A DNA stretch of 64,000 bases from positions 24,226,676-24,290,675 of the forward strand of contig NC_061869.1 of NCBI RefSeq assembly GCF_907164915.1. The letters are read 5' to 3'. Source of the DNA: Impatiens glandulifera. Lineage: Eukaryota > Streptophyta > Magnoliopsida > Ericales > Balsaminaceae. Every line of letters begins with the position of its first letter. The first letter of the stretch is position 1. Both the position numbers and the translations under genes were made by a program. A model generated the notes under the pieces. The model did not search any database, was not told where the DNA came from, and saw only the letters and a list, made by a program, of their open reading frames with translations. Shown piece after piece: positions 38,753 to 49,435 of this stretch.

Positions 38753-39960
38753 GATAATGATATGAATAAATCCCTTAACCTTAAGATTAATTTTTGTTAT
38801 TGTTTTTGTTTAGATGATTCAGGGAAGACTAGAAATAATATCTTGGAAATTTTATAGTGAACTATGAGTCTCTACTCTTAACCATAAGATTAATTTCTTC
38901 CCTTAATTATACGGTACGGGTATCGGATACGATACGGATACGGCGATATGACAAATTTTAAAAATATGAGATACGATTTAGGAAACACAAATTATATATA
39001 ATTATATAATTTGAAAAATAACCTAAGCTAATATTATATATATATATATACAACATTGAAAGTGGAAGTTTTCTTGTCGGTGGAATATAATATATAGAGA
39101 GAGTAATGTAATATATATATATATACTAACATGATTTCCGTGCGATGCAAACGGATAAATTTATAAAACAAAATCAAAATTTCTATATTAAAATAATTTA
39201 ATCACACTATATACTATATTAACGGTTTTCATATTGTGTATATATTCTTTTACATTTCCATTTTTATTAATATTTTGTGAAGTTATCTAATCTCAAATTT
39301 ATTATAATTTTTCTTTATAGATTTTTTTTAAAAATACAACTAAAATAAAATAATACAAATATTGTCATTTATTCAAAAATTTAGTTTTTTAGTTTTATTA
39401 ATTTAATTAAAAAAATTTAACGTGAATTATCAAACTATCTTAAATTGGCGAAAATAATATTTGAAAAAAATATGTTGGTATTTTTTTTCTCTTTTGTACA
39501 TAATTATTTCAGCTTCATTATATTCTCTCAAAAATTTCGAAAACAGTTTATTATACATTAAAAGTCAAAATATTAATTAAAATATATGTGAAATGTCTAT
39601 TAAAAAATAATATTGAACCATCTTTTCATAAAACTCTTTTTTCAAAACTATATATATATATATATAATTTTATTTTAGTTAAACAATATCATTAATTCAA
39701 TTTTATAATATTTTGTATAAATATATATATATAATAATATTATAAATTATTTAATAAATATTTATCAATTATTTAAAACATATCAAAATATAGAGTTAAA
39801 TATATTTTGTACTATTTATATATATATAATATATTTATTATATTTTTGTATTATATATATAAATAATTAAAATATTACTATTATTCATTAAAATACAATT
39901 TTATTTATAGTTTTCTTATAAAATATCTTATTAGGTTTTGTTATAGAAAAAAAAATTAAT
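38753..39960. other. AT-rich intergenic DNA with a cgatacgg-type repeat fragment
   Basis: 38,913-38,990 is rich in tacgg/gatacggatacgg motifs and is a diverged inverted relative of 49,590-49,680. At 39,124-39,152 a ccgtgcgatgcaaacgg hairpin resembles the one at 24,490. The rest is A/T runs with (TA)n. Confidence 0.4.
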
Positions 39961-39964
39961 AATA

Positions 39965-40835
39965 AAAAAAATCTAAATCTTTGGAGAAAGAGAATTATCG
40001 GGTTCCTCTTGATTTTAAATCATCGTCTTCTTTTGCTTCCTATTTTTCTTCAAATCAAGATTTATTTTTTTCTTCTAGGTCTCTCTTACGTCGTCGTCGC
40101 CCTCTTTCCTCGCGTCGTCGTTGCCCACCCCCACGTCTCGTGCTACTTATACCTAAGGAGAATAAGAGTCAATTTAAGAAATACCTAGACCTAAGAAGAA
40201 AGGAGAGACGAATTTGATGAGAAATTCATATAAAATGTGTAAAAAAAAATTTATTTTCTTTTCTAAATCTACGGAGACAGAGAATACTCGTCTTCCTCTT
40301 GATTTCGAATATTCGTCTTCATTTTCTTCTCATTTTTTTCAAATCAAGATCAAATATTTTCCTCTATGTCTCTCTTGCGTCATCGTCGCCCTCCTCCGTT
40401 GCATCATCGTCGCTCTTCTCCATCACGTCTGCGTCGCCCTTCTCTTCTCATGCTACATATACCTAAAGAGAAAGGAGTGTCGATTTAAGAAAGACCTAAA
40501 CCTAATGAGAAAGGAGAGATAAATGTAACGCGGAAAATTGATAAACCGTGAGAATTTGATTAGAAAATCATATAAAATGTGTAAAAATAAAAAAATTAAT
40601 TAATTTTAAATTTTTTTTAAATAAATTTCAGAATCCACGGAGGTAGAGAAATCCTCGATTTCCTTTTAATTTATAATCCTCGTATTCATTCGTTTCCCGT
40701 TTTTTCTTCAAATCAAGATCGAATATTTTTCTCTGGTCTTTCTTCCGTTGTTGACACCCACCTCCTAAGGAGAAAAGAGATATAATTGTACTGCGAGAAT
40801 TTGATAAGAAATTCATATAAAATGTGTAAAATTTT
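39965..40835 (+). repeat. Three tandem units of about 260-330 bp
   Basis: Starts near 39,965, 40,257 and 40,620. Each has cta(a)atct(t/a)cggag, a TCTTC-rich stretch, ttcaaatcaagat, a cgtcgtcgcc-type stretch (lost in the third), ggagaga and a closing gagaaattcatataaaatgt followed by gtaaaa. The 78- and 102-codon ORFs are serine/arginine-rich by-products. The closing block recurs at 47,790. Confidence 0.75.
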
Positions 40836-40892
40836 GGTAAATATCACCCTAAATTTTTTGTTTTAAACATTTTTATATATATTATCTTCGTT

Positions 40893-41222
40893 TACGTAGG
40901 GACTTAAACATGCCATCTTACCCTTACTTTTGGTCTTCCCCATCAATCACAAATTCACATACGCATTTACGTAGGGACTCACACATGCCATCTTACCCTT
41001 ACTTTTGGCTTTCCCCATTAATCACAAATTCACATACGCATTTACGTAGGGACTCACACATGTCATCCACATCGACCACAAATTCACCCACTCATACCCA
41101 CTACGTATGAACTCACACATGCTATCCACATCGACCACAAATTCACCCACTCATACCCACTATATAGGGACTCACACATGCCATCCACATCGACCACAAA
41201 TTCACCCACTCATACCCACAAG
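40893..41222 (+). repeat. Two adjoining minisatellites (73 bp x2, 62 bp x3)
   Basis: First, tttacgtagggact-catgccatcttaccc and cacaaattcacatacgcatt occur twice, 73 bases apart. Then cacatg(t/c)(c/t)atccacatcgacc with cactcatacccacta occurs three times, about 62 bases apart. The array ends at the target site of the CACTA element at 41,235. Confidence 0.8.
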
Positions 41223-41254
41223 CACAATCATTTACACTAGTAGAAAAAGGGGTA

Positions 41255-41690
41255 TTAGTAAGGGCTAAAATCGTTACTGAAAGCATCGAACGCCGTTACT
41301 GAAACTTATTTGTAACGGCAAATAAAACCGTTACCAATCGTTACTAAAAATTACGTTACAGAAACTTCACAAGTATCAGTAACGGCGTTCGAAAACCGTT
41401 ACTGATAGTCATGGAATAACAGTAACGGTTCTAGCCGTCTAAAAACCGTCACAGAAACAACACAAGCATCTGTAACGGTTTTCGAAAACCGTTACAGATA
41501 GTAATGGAACAACAGTAACGGTTTTAGCCGGCTAAAACCCGTTACTGAAAGACTGTAGTATCTGTAACGGTTTTCGAAAACCGTTACAGATGTTTGTGTT
41601 GTTTTTGTGACGGTTTTTTATTTGTTAAACCGTTACAGTTATATTTATAGTAACGGTGTTTGAAATTATTTAACCGTTACTAAACCCTAA
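41255..41690 (+). repeat. Left subterminal repeats of the CACTA element
   Basis: Inverted motifs of the form gtaacggttttcgaaaaccg plus ttac, repeated at least six times with variants (gtaacggcgttcgaaaaccg). Each is a near-perfect palindrome. Confidence 0.85.
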
Positions 41691-41981
41691 TAGTTTTTTT
41701 TTTTTACAAAATTTTACCTATTTAAAACCACAATCATCAATAACCAATAACCAAAACCAAAAAGCACACAATCATCAATAACCAAAAACCCAAAACTACA
41801 ATCATTAATTCAAAACAATAATCATCCACAAACTACAATCCATCCAAAAACTATAATCCATCCAAAAACTACAATCATATCACAAATTCACAAAAACCAT
41901 TAATTAACGTATTTCAAATTACATTTCAACTAACTAGAATTGAAGTGGGAAAGCGACGATCAAGTGGAAGGGGCATCATCT

Positions 41982-43514
41982 CTAAGTAGGAGGGGCATCA
42001 TCTCGAGTGGGAGGGGCAGGTGGAAGTTGATCACGGGGAATCCTGGATAATAAGAATTTCATCGTCGATCTCATCTCAAGCATCTCATCCCGCATTCTAT
42101 CACGCTCCCTTCGAGCTTCTTCACGTTCATCTTGACGCTGCATCAATAATTCTTCGCGCTCCATTTCACGCTGCCTTTGTGCTTCCTCACGCTCCATTTG
42201 ACGCTCGAGTAAGGCTTCTTCGCGCTCTCTCCGTGACTGAAGAAATACGTCAATACAATCACCGGGACTTTTTGGTCCTGGAATAAGCATTGAAAGAAGA
42301 AAATTGTTTTTATCCATACATGTGGTAGGAGAGACGTTGTAAGAGATGAGAATAACTGGCCAAATGTTGTACGATGTTTTTCCGCTAGCAAAAGGTTGAA
42401 AACCATCACTAGCCAAACCAAGTCGCACATTTCGAGGTTCTGTTGAGAAATTTGGGTACAAGTTTTCAAAGGTCTTCCATGTCATTGAATTAGCAGGATG
42501 TCTCAACACATCATCTTCGGGATTGTTATCTTTATGCCAAGTCATGTGTGGAGCAGTTTTGGAACACATGTATAATCTTTGCAACCTCGGTTTTAATGGA
42601 AAATAACGCATCGACTTGTTGGGTATATACTTACCATTCACCTTCGTTCGAATTGCACCATTAGATTTATTGACATTCCACCTAGAAAGCCCACATACTT
42701 TACATTGCTGCAAATCCTTATCCTCTTTACGAAAAAGCATACAATCATTCTTACACGCGTCAATTGTTTTGTACGATAGGCCCATGTCTTTAATGAATTT
42801 CTTGCACTCATAATACGAATTCGGTAGTTGATTATGAATTGGCAGTATTTCCTCCTTCAATAAACTCAACAATAAATCAAATGACGTGTTTGTCCACTGA
42901 CCTACATTCTTGATGTGAAGAAGTTTAAGAAGAGTTGAGGCTTTGGAAATGCGAGAACCTTCATACAAAGGTAGTTTCGAATCGTCCAACAATTTGTAAA
43001 ACGTATTAGCATCATCAACGGGAGGCTCATTTTCACTCGGCCGTTCATTATCAATGTTGACATTAGGGTACAAATCATCAATAATATCTTCCATTAGATG
43101 ATCCTCAGCAATAATATCTTCCATTAGATGATCCTCACAAACTTCAACAGGTTCGTCTTCCATGATATTAGTCGCGTTAGTTGGTGGTTCATTGATCGGT
43201 TCGTCTTCAATTTCATCATCTGATTCATCTTCCTCCACATTCTCGGTAACAGCATTTACAAGTTGATGTCCAATTGATCTCTTTTCACCGTGAAAATACC
43301 AAAAACCATAATTTTGTCTTATTCCGTATACAATAAGATGGGATCTAACCACACTCTTATTCTCATATACTCGATTTGCACACCTTACACAAGGACATGC
43401 AATCGATGATCTACCCGTAGACCTTTCAACAAATTCTATGAATTTGTCAACCCCCTCACTATATTTAGGATCGGTACGAAGTATAGTCATCCATGTTTTG
43501 TCTGGGATTTCCAT
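41982..43514 (-). CDS. CACTA hybrid protein: TNP2 N-terminal half fused to a coiled-coil tail
   Basis: Uninterrupted 510-codon ORF starting at the ATG at 43,512-43,514. Residues about 1-85 form the transposase-associated domain of CACTA elements (CPCVRCANR, then RSHLIVYGIRQNYGFWYFHG). Residues about 85-170 are acidic. About 175-430 match the N-terminal half of TNP2 (Transposase_21): LLSLLKEEILP, SYYECKKFIKDMGL, CPHC-like CKVCGLSRW, PRLQRLYMCSKTAPHMTWHK, RNVRLGLASDGFQPF, LLSMLIPGPKSPGDCIDVFL. At about 430 homology stops and a highly charged coiled coil starts (EREEALLERQMEREEAQRQR), ending in a proline-rich tail like that of the Ptta-type protein. So an internal deletion seems to have joined the two element genes in frame. 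The catalytic half of TNP2 is absent; transposase activity is not expected, but DNA or protein binding is possible. Confidence 0.85.
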   Translation of the reverse strand: MEIPDKTWMTILRTDPKYSEGVDKFIEFVERSTGRSSIACPCVRCANRVYENKSVVRSHLIVYGIRQNYGFWYFHGEKRSIGHQLVNAVTENVEEDESDDEIEDEPINEPPTNATNIMEDEPVEVCEDHLMEDIIAEDHLMEDIIDDLYPNVNIDNERPSENEPPVDDANTFYKLLDDSKLPLYEGSRISKASTLLKLLHIKNVGQWTNTSFDLLLSLLKEEILPIHNQLPNSYYECKKFIKDMGLSYKTIDACKNDCMLFRKEDKDLQQCKVCGLSRWNVNKSNGAIRTKVNGKYIPNKSMRYFPLKPRLQRLYMCSKTAPHMTWHKDNNPEDDVLRHPANSMTWKTFENLYPNFSTEPRNVRLGLASDGFQPFASGKTSYNIWPVILISYNVSPTTCMDKNNFLLSMLIPGPKSPGDCIDVFLQSRREREEALLERQMEREEAQRQREMEREELLMQRQDEREEARRERDRMRDEMLEMRSTMKFLLSRIPRDQLPPAPPTRDDAPPT

Positions 43515-43915
43515 CTAACCTAACATACAAATTAATAATCCAACAACCTAACATTAATAATCAAACATACAAATCATTTATTAATCTACTAATCCAAACA
43601 TGCAATAACCTAATAAACCAACAATCCATCAATCCATCAATAATCTAACTTAATTAATCTACCAATCCAACAACCTAATATCAATAATCAAACATACAAA
43701 TCATTTATTAATCTAATAATCCAAACATGCAATAATCTAATAAACCAACAATCCATCAATAATCTAACTTAATCTACCAATCCAATAATCTAACAATCAA
43801 ATAATCTAACTTAGCATTCAATATTATCTAACCTAACATACAAATTATCCACTAACCTAACATCAATAATCTACTAACAATCTAACATTGAAGAACTAAC
43901 CTGGATTTTGAAGTG
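43515..43915. repeat. Short-motif repeat tract in the CACTA leader
   Basis: Low-complexity sequence of aatccaacaacctaac, caaacatacaaatcattta and ttaatctac motifs, including a 120-bp direct duplication (43,560 and 43,686). No coding. Confidence 0.6.
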
Positions 43916-44227
43916 CAAACTACAATCCGCGACAGCAAAGACAATGGCAAATTCAAACCCTGATATAATTAAAATGGATGCAACCTGATTCAACAGTTCA
44001 AATGCAAAAAGTGATAATGAAAACCTGATTCAACAGTTCAACATATATAAGAAGTAACATGATTGAATACCTGATTATACCATTCAAACGGCAGTGAAGA
44101 ACGAATTCAACAGTTCAAAATCTAGGTCTGGGATTGGACAAGAAAATGTCAGTAAATTTCTTTCGAAAAACTCTTTCTTCTGTATAATATTTGTTAGATT
44201 CAGCACCCAAAAAAAATAATATGTTAC

Positions 44228-44353
44228 CTTTAGTGATTTGCACAGTTGCTTGTTGACACTTAAGCAATCATCATATATACCAAAGCACCCATAAAGAACC
44301 AGATCCTCAAAATATTGGAGTTTTAGGACTGCTTCCAAAGAACTATTTGTGAT
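44228..44353 (-). pseudogene. Captured exon of an F-box/LRR-repeat protein
   Basis: Exactly 42 codons reading ITNSSLEAVLKLQYFEDLVL then YGCFGIYDDCLSVNKQLCKS and LK, bounded on the minus strand by TTCTGCAG before and GTAACATA after, both good splice signals. Two leucine-rich-repeat units of the F-box/LRR FBL3-like type are visible (LxxLxxLxLxGCxGIxDDxL). It lies inside the CACTA element, between the hybrid ORF and the leader exon, in the same orientation. I see no neighbouring F-box exons, so this is a gene fragment picked up by the transposon. Some LRR positions (F, Y, N for L/G/K) look relaxed. Confidence 0.65.
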
Positions 44354-44414
44354 CTGCAGAACAACAGAATCAAATTTTGGTTTATATGTTTCATAACAAA
44401 CATTTTCTACCAAT

Positions 44415-45760
44415 AAACAACAAAAATGAAGACAATAATAAGTCCTTCCTACTAGTCAAACCATCTAAGTCATTCGATAAACACAGTGTTTCATTTCATT
44501 TCATTTCAATCATGGAACAATATAATCCCACTTAGAGATGTCCTATATGTAGTCTAAAACAATCATAATATATGGCTTTCTATATATATCTTCCAAGTGG
44601 AGCAGTTATGTCCATTAAAGTCAATAATCTTAATGGGATAATCTCTCATCTAATCTTAATAAATTTGACTCAAAATACTGTAGTAAAATAGCCAAATTAA
44701 TCAAAATTACACACAAATCATAATGAAAATGATAACGTGGCTGTCTTTTCTGGTTTTGACACTTATTCCCTAAAGTTAATTTCATTCAACTTTTCAAAGA
44801 GATAATTGAGTTTAAAGGAACTAAACACCTAATTTATAATCCCAGCCAAACAAGTTCTTATTTACGGAATTTGATATCCAGAAATTTCAAAGTGTATGAC
44901 ATTCATAACCATCTTGAAGAATGTGTATATTCAGAACTTTTTTTCAATGTCCTTAAATGGATTCATCTTGGCTACAGATTAATTAGGTGAAGAATTCAAA
45001 ATAAGAGGCCTGGCTAGCACAATCCTATAGTAATCAATCAAAGTGTTCATAATAAGATTGAATTGGAATGAAGATGTTTCTTTGTAACTAACTCCATTGA
45101 GAGTTGAGCATATAGTAATGACATAGGAACTAGAGTTTGCTGAAGATCAAACATGAATCTAAGGTCATAATTAAGACATTAAAAATGCAGCAAGTTGTAC
45201 AGTAGTACAATGTTTACTCATTACTACTCAGGAGGGTAATAAGACATTCAAAATGCAGCTTTTCATTGATCATAGCAGCATCACTAGTCCTAATCCTTGA
45301 GAGTAATGCAATCATTAATAAGAACAAATGCTTTTGATTGGGAATCTTCTAGAACAGAAGAATAAGTTTGCTAGGGTACAAATACTACATCTTCAATTTT
45401 CAGGATTAAGAAGAAACATAAAATATGTTATTTTTCCACATTAAGATTGTATTCCAATATATAGAGAAGATAATTCCAAGGTTTGTCAAACATGATTATA
45501 TCCCCTATACAGTAAGTATCATATCATTATCGAACAGGAAATTCCAAGGTTTCAACTGAACTCCACAGAATTAGACAGAAAATGAAAATGGAAGTAAAGG
45601 AACATTGAATTCAACATCAGAGAACGAGAGAGATAGAGAGAGTTTACGTTTCCCATAAATTTCTTCAAGATGTCATACACATTCTTCAAGATGGTTATGA
45701 ATTTCATACACCTAATTTTGATTAATGAGGATATGAATAACTTACATGATTGATCAGAAG
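44415..45760. other. Non-coding interior of the CACTA element
   Basis: Moderately AT-rich, without repeats and unlike other transposon sequence in the window. It may be intron or flank DNA captured with the F-box exon. No further exon was recognised. Confidence 0.35.
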
Positions 45761-46034
45761 GCAGCGACAGCGGTGATCGGCATGTTTGCGGGCAGAAGAA
45801 GAGGAACAGACGTCGACGGAACAGAGAAGAGGGCAGAAGAAGAGAAGAGGGAAGAAGAACTTACCTGATTGCGGGCGGATGATCGGCGGAAGAAGAAGAT
45901 CAACGAAAGAAGAAGATCGTTTGATTATCGGCGGCGACTTCAGACGGAAAAGAAACGGGCGCGGAAGAAAACGGAAGAAGAGAAGAAAACAAAGAAAGAA
46001 GGAAAAAAGAAAGAAAGAAGGCGCGGGTTTTAAT

Positions 46035-46670
46035 GGGTATCTGTAACGGTTTTACATTAACCGTTACAGATACTAGTATAGAAAGATGAAAAGACGGCCC
46101 ACTTTCTGTAACGATTATAAAGGAAACCGTTACAGATAATATATCAGTAACGGTTTTTGAGATAAACCGTTACTAATAACCTTCATCAAATTATTAAACT
46201 GAGTACTTATCTGTAACGATTTTACATTAACCGTTACAGATACCAGTAGAGAGATGAAAAGACGGCTCACTTTATGTAACGGTTTAGAGGGAACCGTTAC
46301 AGATAATATATCAGTAACGGTATATCTCAAAAACCGTTACTAATAATATCATCAAATTCTTAAACTGAGTCCTTATCTGTAACGGTTTTCATTAACCGTT
46401 ACAGATACCAGTAAAGAAAGGTGAAAAGACGGTCACTTTCTGTAACGGTTATATAGGGAACTGTTACAGATAATATATCAGTAACGGTTTTTGAGATAAA
46501 CCGTTACTACTAACCTTCATTAAATTCTTAAACTGAGCCCTTATCTGTAATGGTTTATTTAACCGTTACTGATGTATTTATATTTGTAACGGTTTATAAA
46601 AACCGTTACTGATAAGAATTATTAGTAAGGGCGTTCGAGCACCGTTACTATGAGTCGTTACAAACAACCT
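46035..46670 (+). repeat. Right subterminal repeats of the CACTA element
   Basis: Three roughly 170-bp tandem units, each with tctgtaacggttt(t/a)cattaaccg, agatgaaaagacgg and atatatcagtaacggttttt. The gtaacggttt/aaaccgttac palindromes match those at the left end. Confidence 0.85.
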
Positions 46671-46689
46671 ATTTTCTACTAGTGTTATA

Positions 46690-47030
46690 AATTTGCATAA
46701 ATTGAGACTCGAACTGGTCTCTAATATGAAATGTGAACACTTTAACCATTAGACCACTTGTGTTTTTTAAATTTAATTTAAAATTTTATGTATGTATAAA
46801 TATTTAATCCTTGTTAATTAATAATAGATAAAATATATAATGAATAAAAGAAAATTAATTAATTATATAAATAATAAATATATGAACACTTTAACCATTA
46901 CCACTTGTATTTTTTAAATTGAATTTAAAATGTTATGTATGTATAAATATTTAATCCTTATTAATTAATAATAGATAAAATATATAATGAATAAAAGAAA
47001 ATTAATTAAGTATATAAATAATAAATAAAC
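46690..47030 (-). repeat. tRNA-like (SINE-like) repeat with a 148-bp tandem duplication
   Basis: 46,695-46,765 in reverse reads tggtctaatggttaaagtg (A-box-like) and gaccagttcgagtctc (B-box-like), related to the copies at 19.6 and 21.0 kb. The part from the A-box outwards (46,732-46,880) is repeated at 46,882-47,028. Confidence 0.5.
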
Positions 47031-47211
47031 ATAGAAGGATAATAGGAAGAAAAAAAAATATATTTATATAAAATTAATGATAAAATATACTATATATAGA
47101 TTTTAGGAGAGAGAAACGCTTAAAATTAATTTTTTAATAAATTAAAATATTTATAATTTTTATTTTATGAAAAAAATTATAAAAATGATGTGTAAGAAAA
47201 TATGAAATATG

Positions 47212-47331
<120 letters not shown>

Positions 47332-47587
47332 GTGGAAAAAATAAAAAATTAATTAATTATTAGTGTTATAAAATGGAAATTAATTAGGAATTAAGGTATA
47401 TTATGAATATGAGAGAGAAATGAATATAAAAGTAAAATTTGTAATTTTATTTTAAGTTTAATAAATTATTTAAACGTTATTATATATTATATATAGTATT
47501 ATTATGTATTATAAATATATATATATAATATTAAATATAAGTTTATATAAAATTAATGAAGAAAAATAATATGTATAATTAGGAAAG

Positions 47588-48192
47588 AAAAATTGGTAAA
47601 ATAAAATAAAAATTAATTAGAAAAGATAAATTAATAATTATGGTATGAGAGATAAATTAGTAATTATGAATATGTAATTATGACAAGAGAGAGAAACACT
47701 TATAAAATATAATAAACTTATGTGATATGTGGTCAGAGCGTGAATATCACCTTACATTTTATTTTTAAGCATCATTAAATATATATAGATGTACTGCGAG
47801 AATTTGATGAGAAATTCATATAAAATGTGTAAAATTTTAGTAATATCACCCTAAATTTTGTGTTTTAAACATTTTTATATATATTATCTTCGTTTACGTA
47901 GGGACTCAAACATGCCATCTTACCCTTACTTTTGGTCTTCCCCATCAATCACAAATTCACATACACATTTACGTAGATATGAAAGATAAATTAGTAAAAT
48001 AAAATAAAAATTAATTAGAAAAGATAAATTAATAATTATGGTATGAGAGATAAATTAGTAATTATGAATATGTAATTATGACAAAAGAGATAAACAGTTA
48101 TAAAATATAATAAGGCTATGTGATATGTGGTGAGAGCGTGAATATCACCTTACATTTTATTTTTAAACATCATTAGATATATATAGATATGG
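47588..48192 (+). repeat. About 200-bp duplication split by a copy of the 40.8-kb block
   Basis: 47,588-47,785 and 47,985-48,190 are near-identical (ataattatggtatgagagat, gtgaatatcaccttacattt). Between them, 47,790-47,975 is a near-identical direct copy of 40,788-40,975, the end of the triple repeat plus the first minisatellite unit. Confidence 0.8.
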
Positions 48193-48219
48193 TACAGAGA
48201 GATGTAATATAATATAGAA

Positions 48220-48487
48220 AAAAAGTTCACTTAGACATATGTACTTGTACAACTGGCTCATTCAGACGTATGTATTAATAAAAGTTCATTTAAACATACT
48301 TACTATCAAAAATTAGCTCATTTAGTCTCTTTTAGTAAACCATAGTTAATTCTTGTTTTTTAATTTATATATTTATTAATTAAATATTAATATATTTTCT
48401 TTTTCATTCTTTTTCATTAATAAATGATCCTCTATTTTATTTTTTTCATAAATTTATATGTGTATTTATTATTGATTATTTTAATTT

Positions 48488-48542
<55 letters not shown>

Positions 48543-49227
48543 AGTATTTATCATTAATTATTTTAACTTAACATTTTTTTCTTTTTTTATATTTTTTTTT
48601 TATATTAACATTGATTATTAATTATTTTAAAATTATTTGATCCAAATATAACAATTACTTATACTTTTAATAATAAAAATCTTTTAACACAAAAATAAAT
48701 TAATTAATATTTGGATAAAAATAGCAACTCATTCATTACACACCAAAAGAGTAATAATCAAATATTAGACAAAATAATTTTCCTTACTATTACTATAAGT
48801 CTTAAATAAAATTTATTAATTTTATTTTTATTCATATTAAATTAAATAAGAAAAACAATTCTTCAAAAAACAATTATAATAAAATATAAAATTCATAAAT
48901 AAGTTAATAAATTTTTTGAAAAATGTGAATGTATGAATTATGAGAAATAAAAACAGAAAGATGAAATAAAAAAGAGAAACTAATATAAAAATAAGAATAA
49001 AATAAATTATTTGATTTAATTAATGTAAAAGAAGGAGAGATAAAATATATTAATATTTAATTAATAAATATATAAATATATAAATTTAAAAATAAAAATT
49101 AACTATGGTTATTGAAAGAGGCTAAATGAGCCAATATTTTATAATACGTATGTTAGATGATCTTTTATTAGTACATACGTCTATGAGTTAGTTGTACCAG
49201 TACATACGTTTAAATGAGCTTTTTTTT
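48220..49227. mobile_element. Long-terminal-inverted-repeat element, about 1.0 kb
   Basis: 48,220-48,410 and the complement of 49,040-49,227 match over about 185 bases: ag(t/c)tca(c/t)tta(g/a)ac, tgtact(t/g)gtacaac, gtatgta(t/c)taataaaag, ccatagttaatt. ATATAGAA flanks both sides (48,212-48,219 and 49,228-49,235), an 8-bp target duplication. The interior has an AT tract (48,491-48,541) and codes for nothing. Size, long TIRs and an 8-9 bp duplication fit a Mutator- or hAT-type non-autonomous element. Confidence 0.75.
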
Positions 49228-49329
49228 ATATAGAACACGAAATAAAGATTCATATAATATAATATAATATATCTTATATCTGCAAAGCACGAAGTATGAT
49301 ATATTAAAAAAAGTTCACACGAAATGTAC

Positions 49330-49430
49330 TAGATAGATATAGGCGACTAGAGGCGACTGACTGCTTTCGATCGCGAGCTGCGGCGGCTTTCGATCACGGT
49401 GAACGGCTCTCGATTGACAGAAGGTAAGTT
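49330..49430 (+). other. GC-richer island ending in a splice-donor-like site
   Basis: An isolated 90-base non-AT stretch (gcgagctgcggcggctttcg) ends in CAGAAGGTAAGTTT, a consensus plant 5' splice site. It could be an orphan leader exon. No downstream exon or coding homology was seen. Confidence 0.25.
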
Positions 49431-49435
49431 TACTA

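Larger units (their letters stand above)
41235..46684. mobile_element. CACTA transposon with TTA target duplication, 5.45 kb
   Basis: Perfect inverted ends CACTAGTAGAAAA at 41,235 and at the complement of 46,684, flanked by TTA (41,232-41,234 and 46,685-46,687). Subterminal repeat arrays occupy the first 460 and last 650 bases. It carries a minus-strand hybrid transposase ORF (41,982-43,514), a captured F-box/LRR exon and a GC-richer leader near the right end (45,770-46,030). Lack of the TNP2 catalytic half makes it non-autonomous. Ends and target duplications are intact, so insertion is probably fairly recent. Confidence 0.9.

Noticed and set aside
42020..42286. Plus-strand ORF opposite the CACTA hybrid gene
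   Set aside because: It is a shadow of the well-supported minus-strand ORF.
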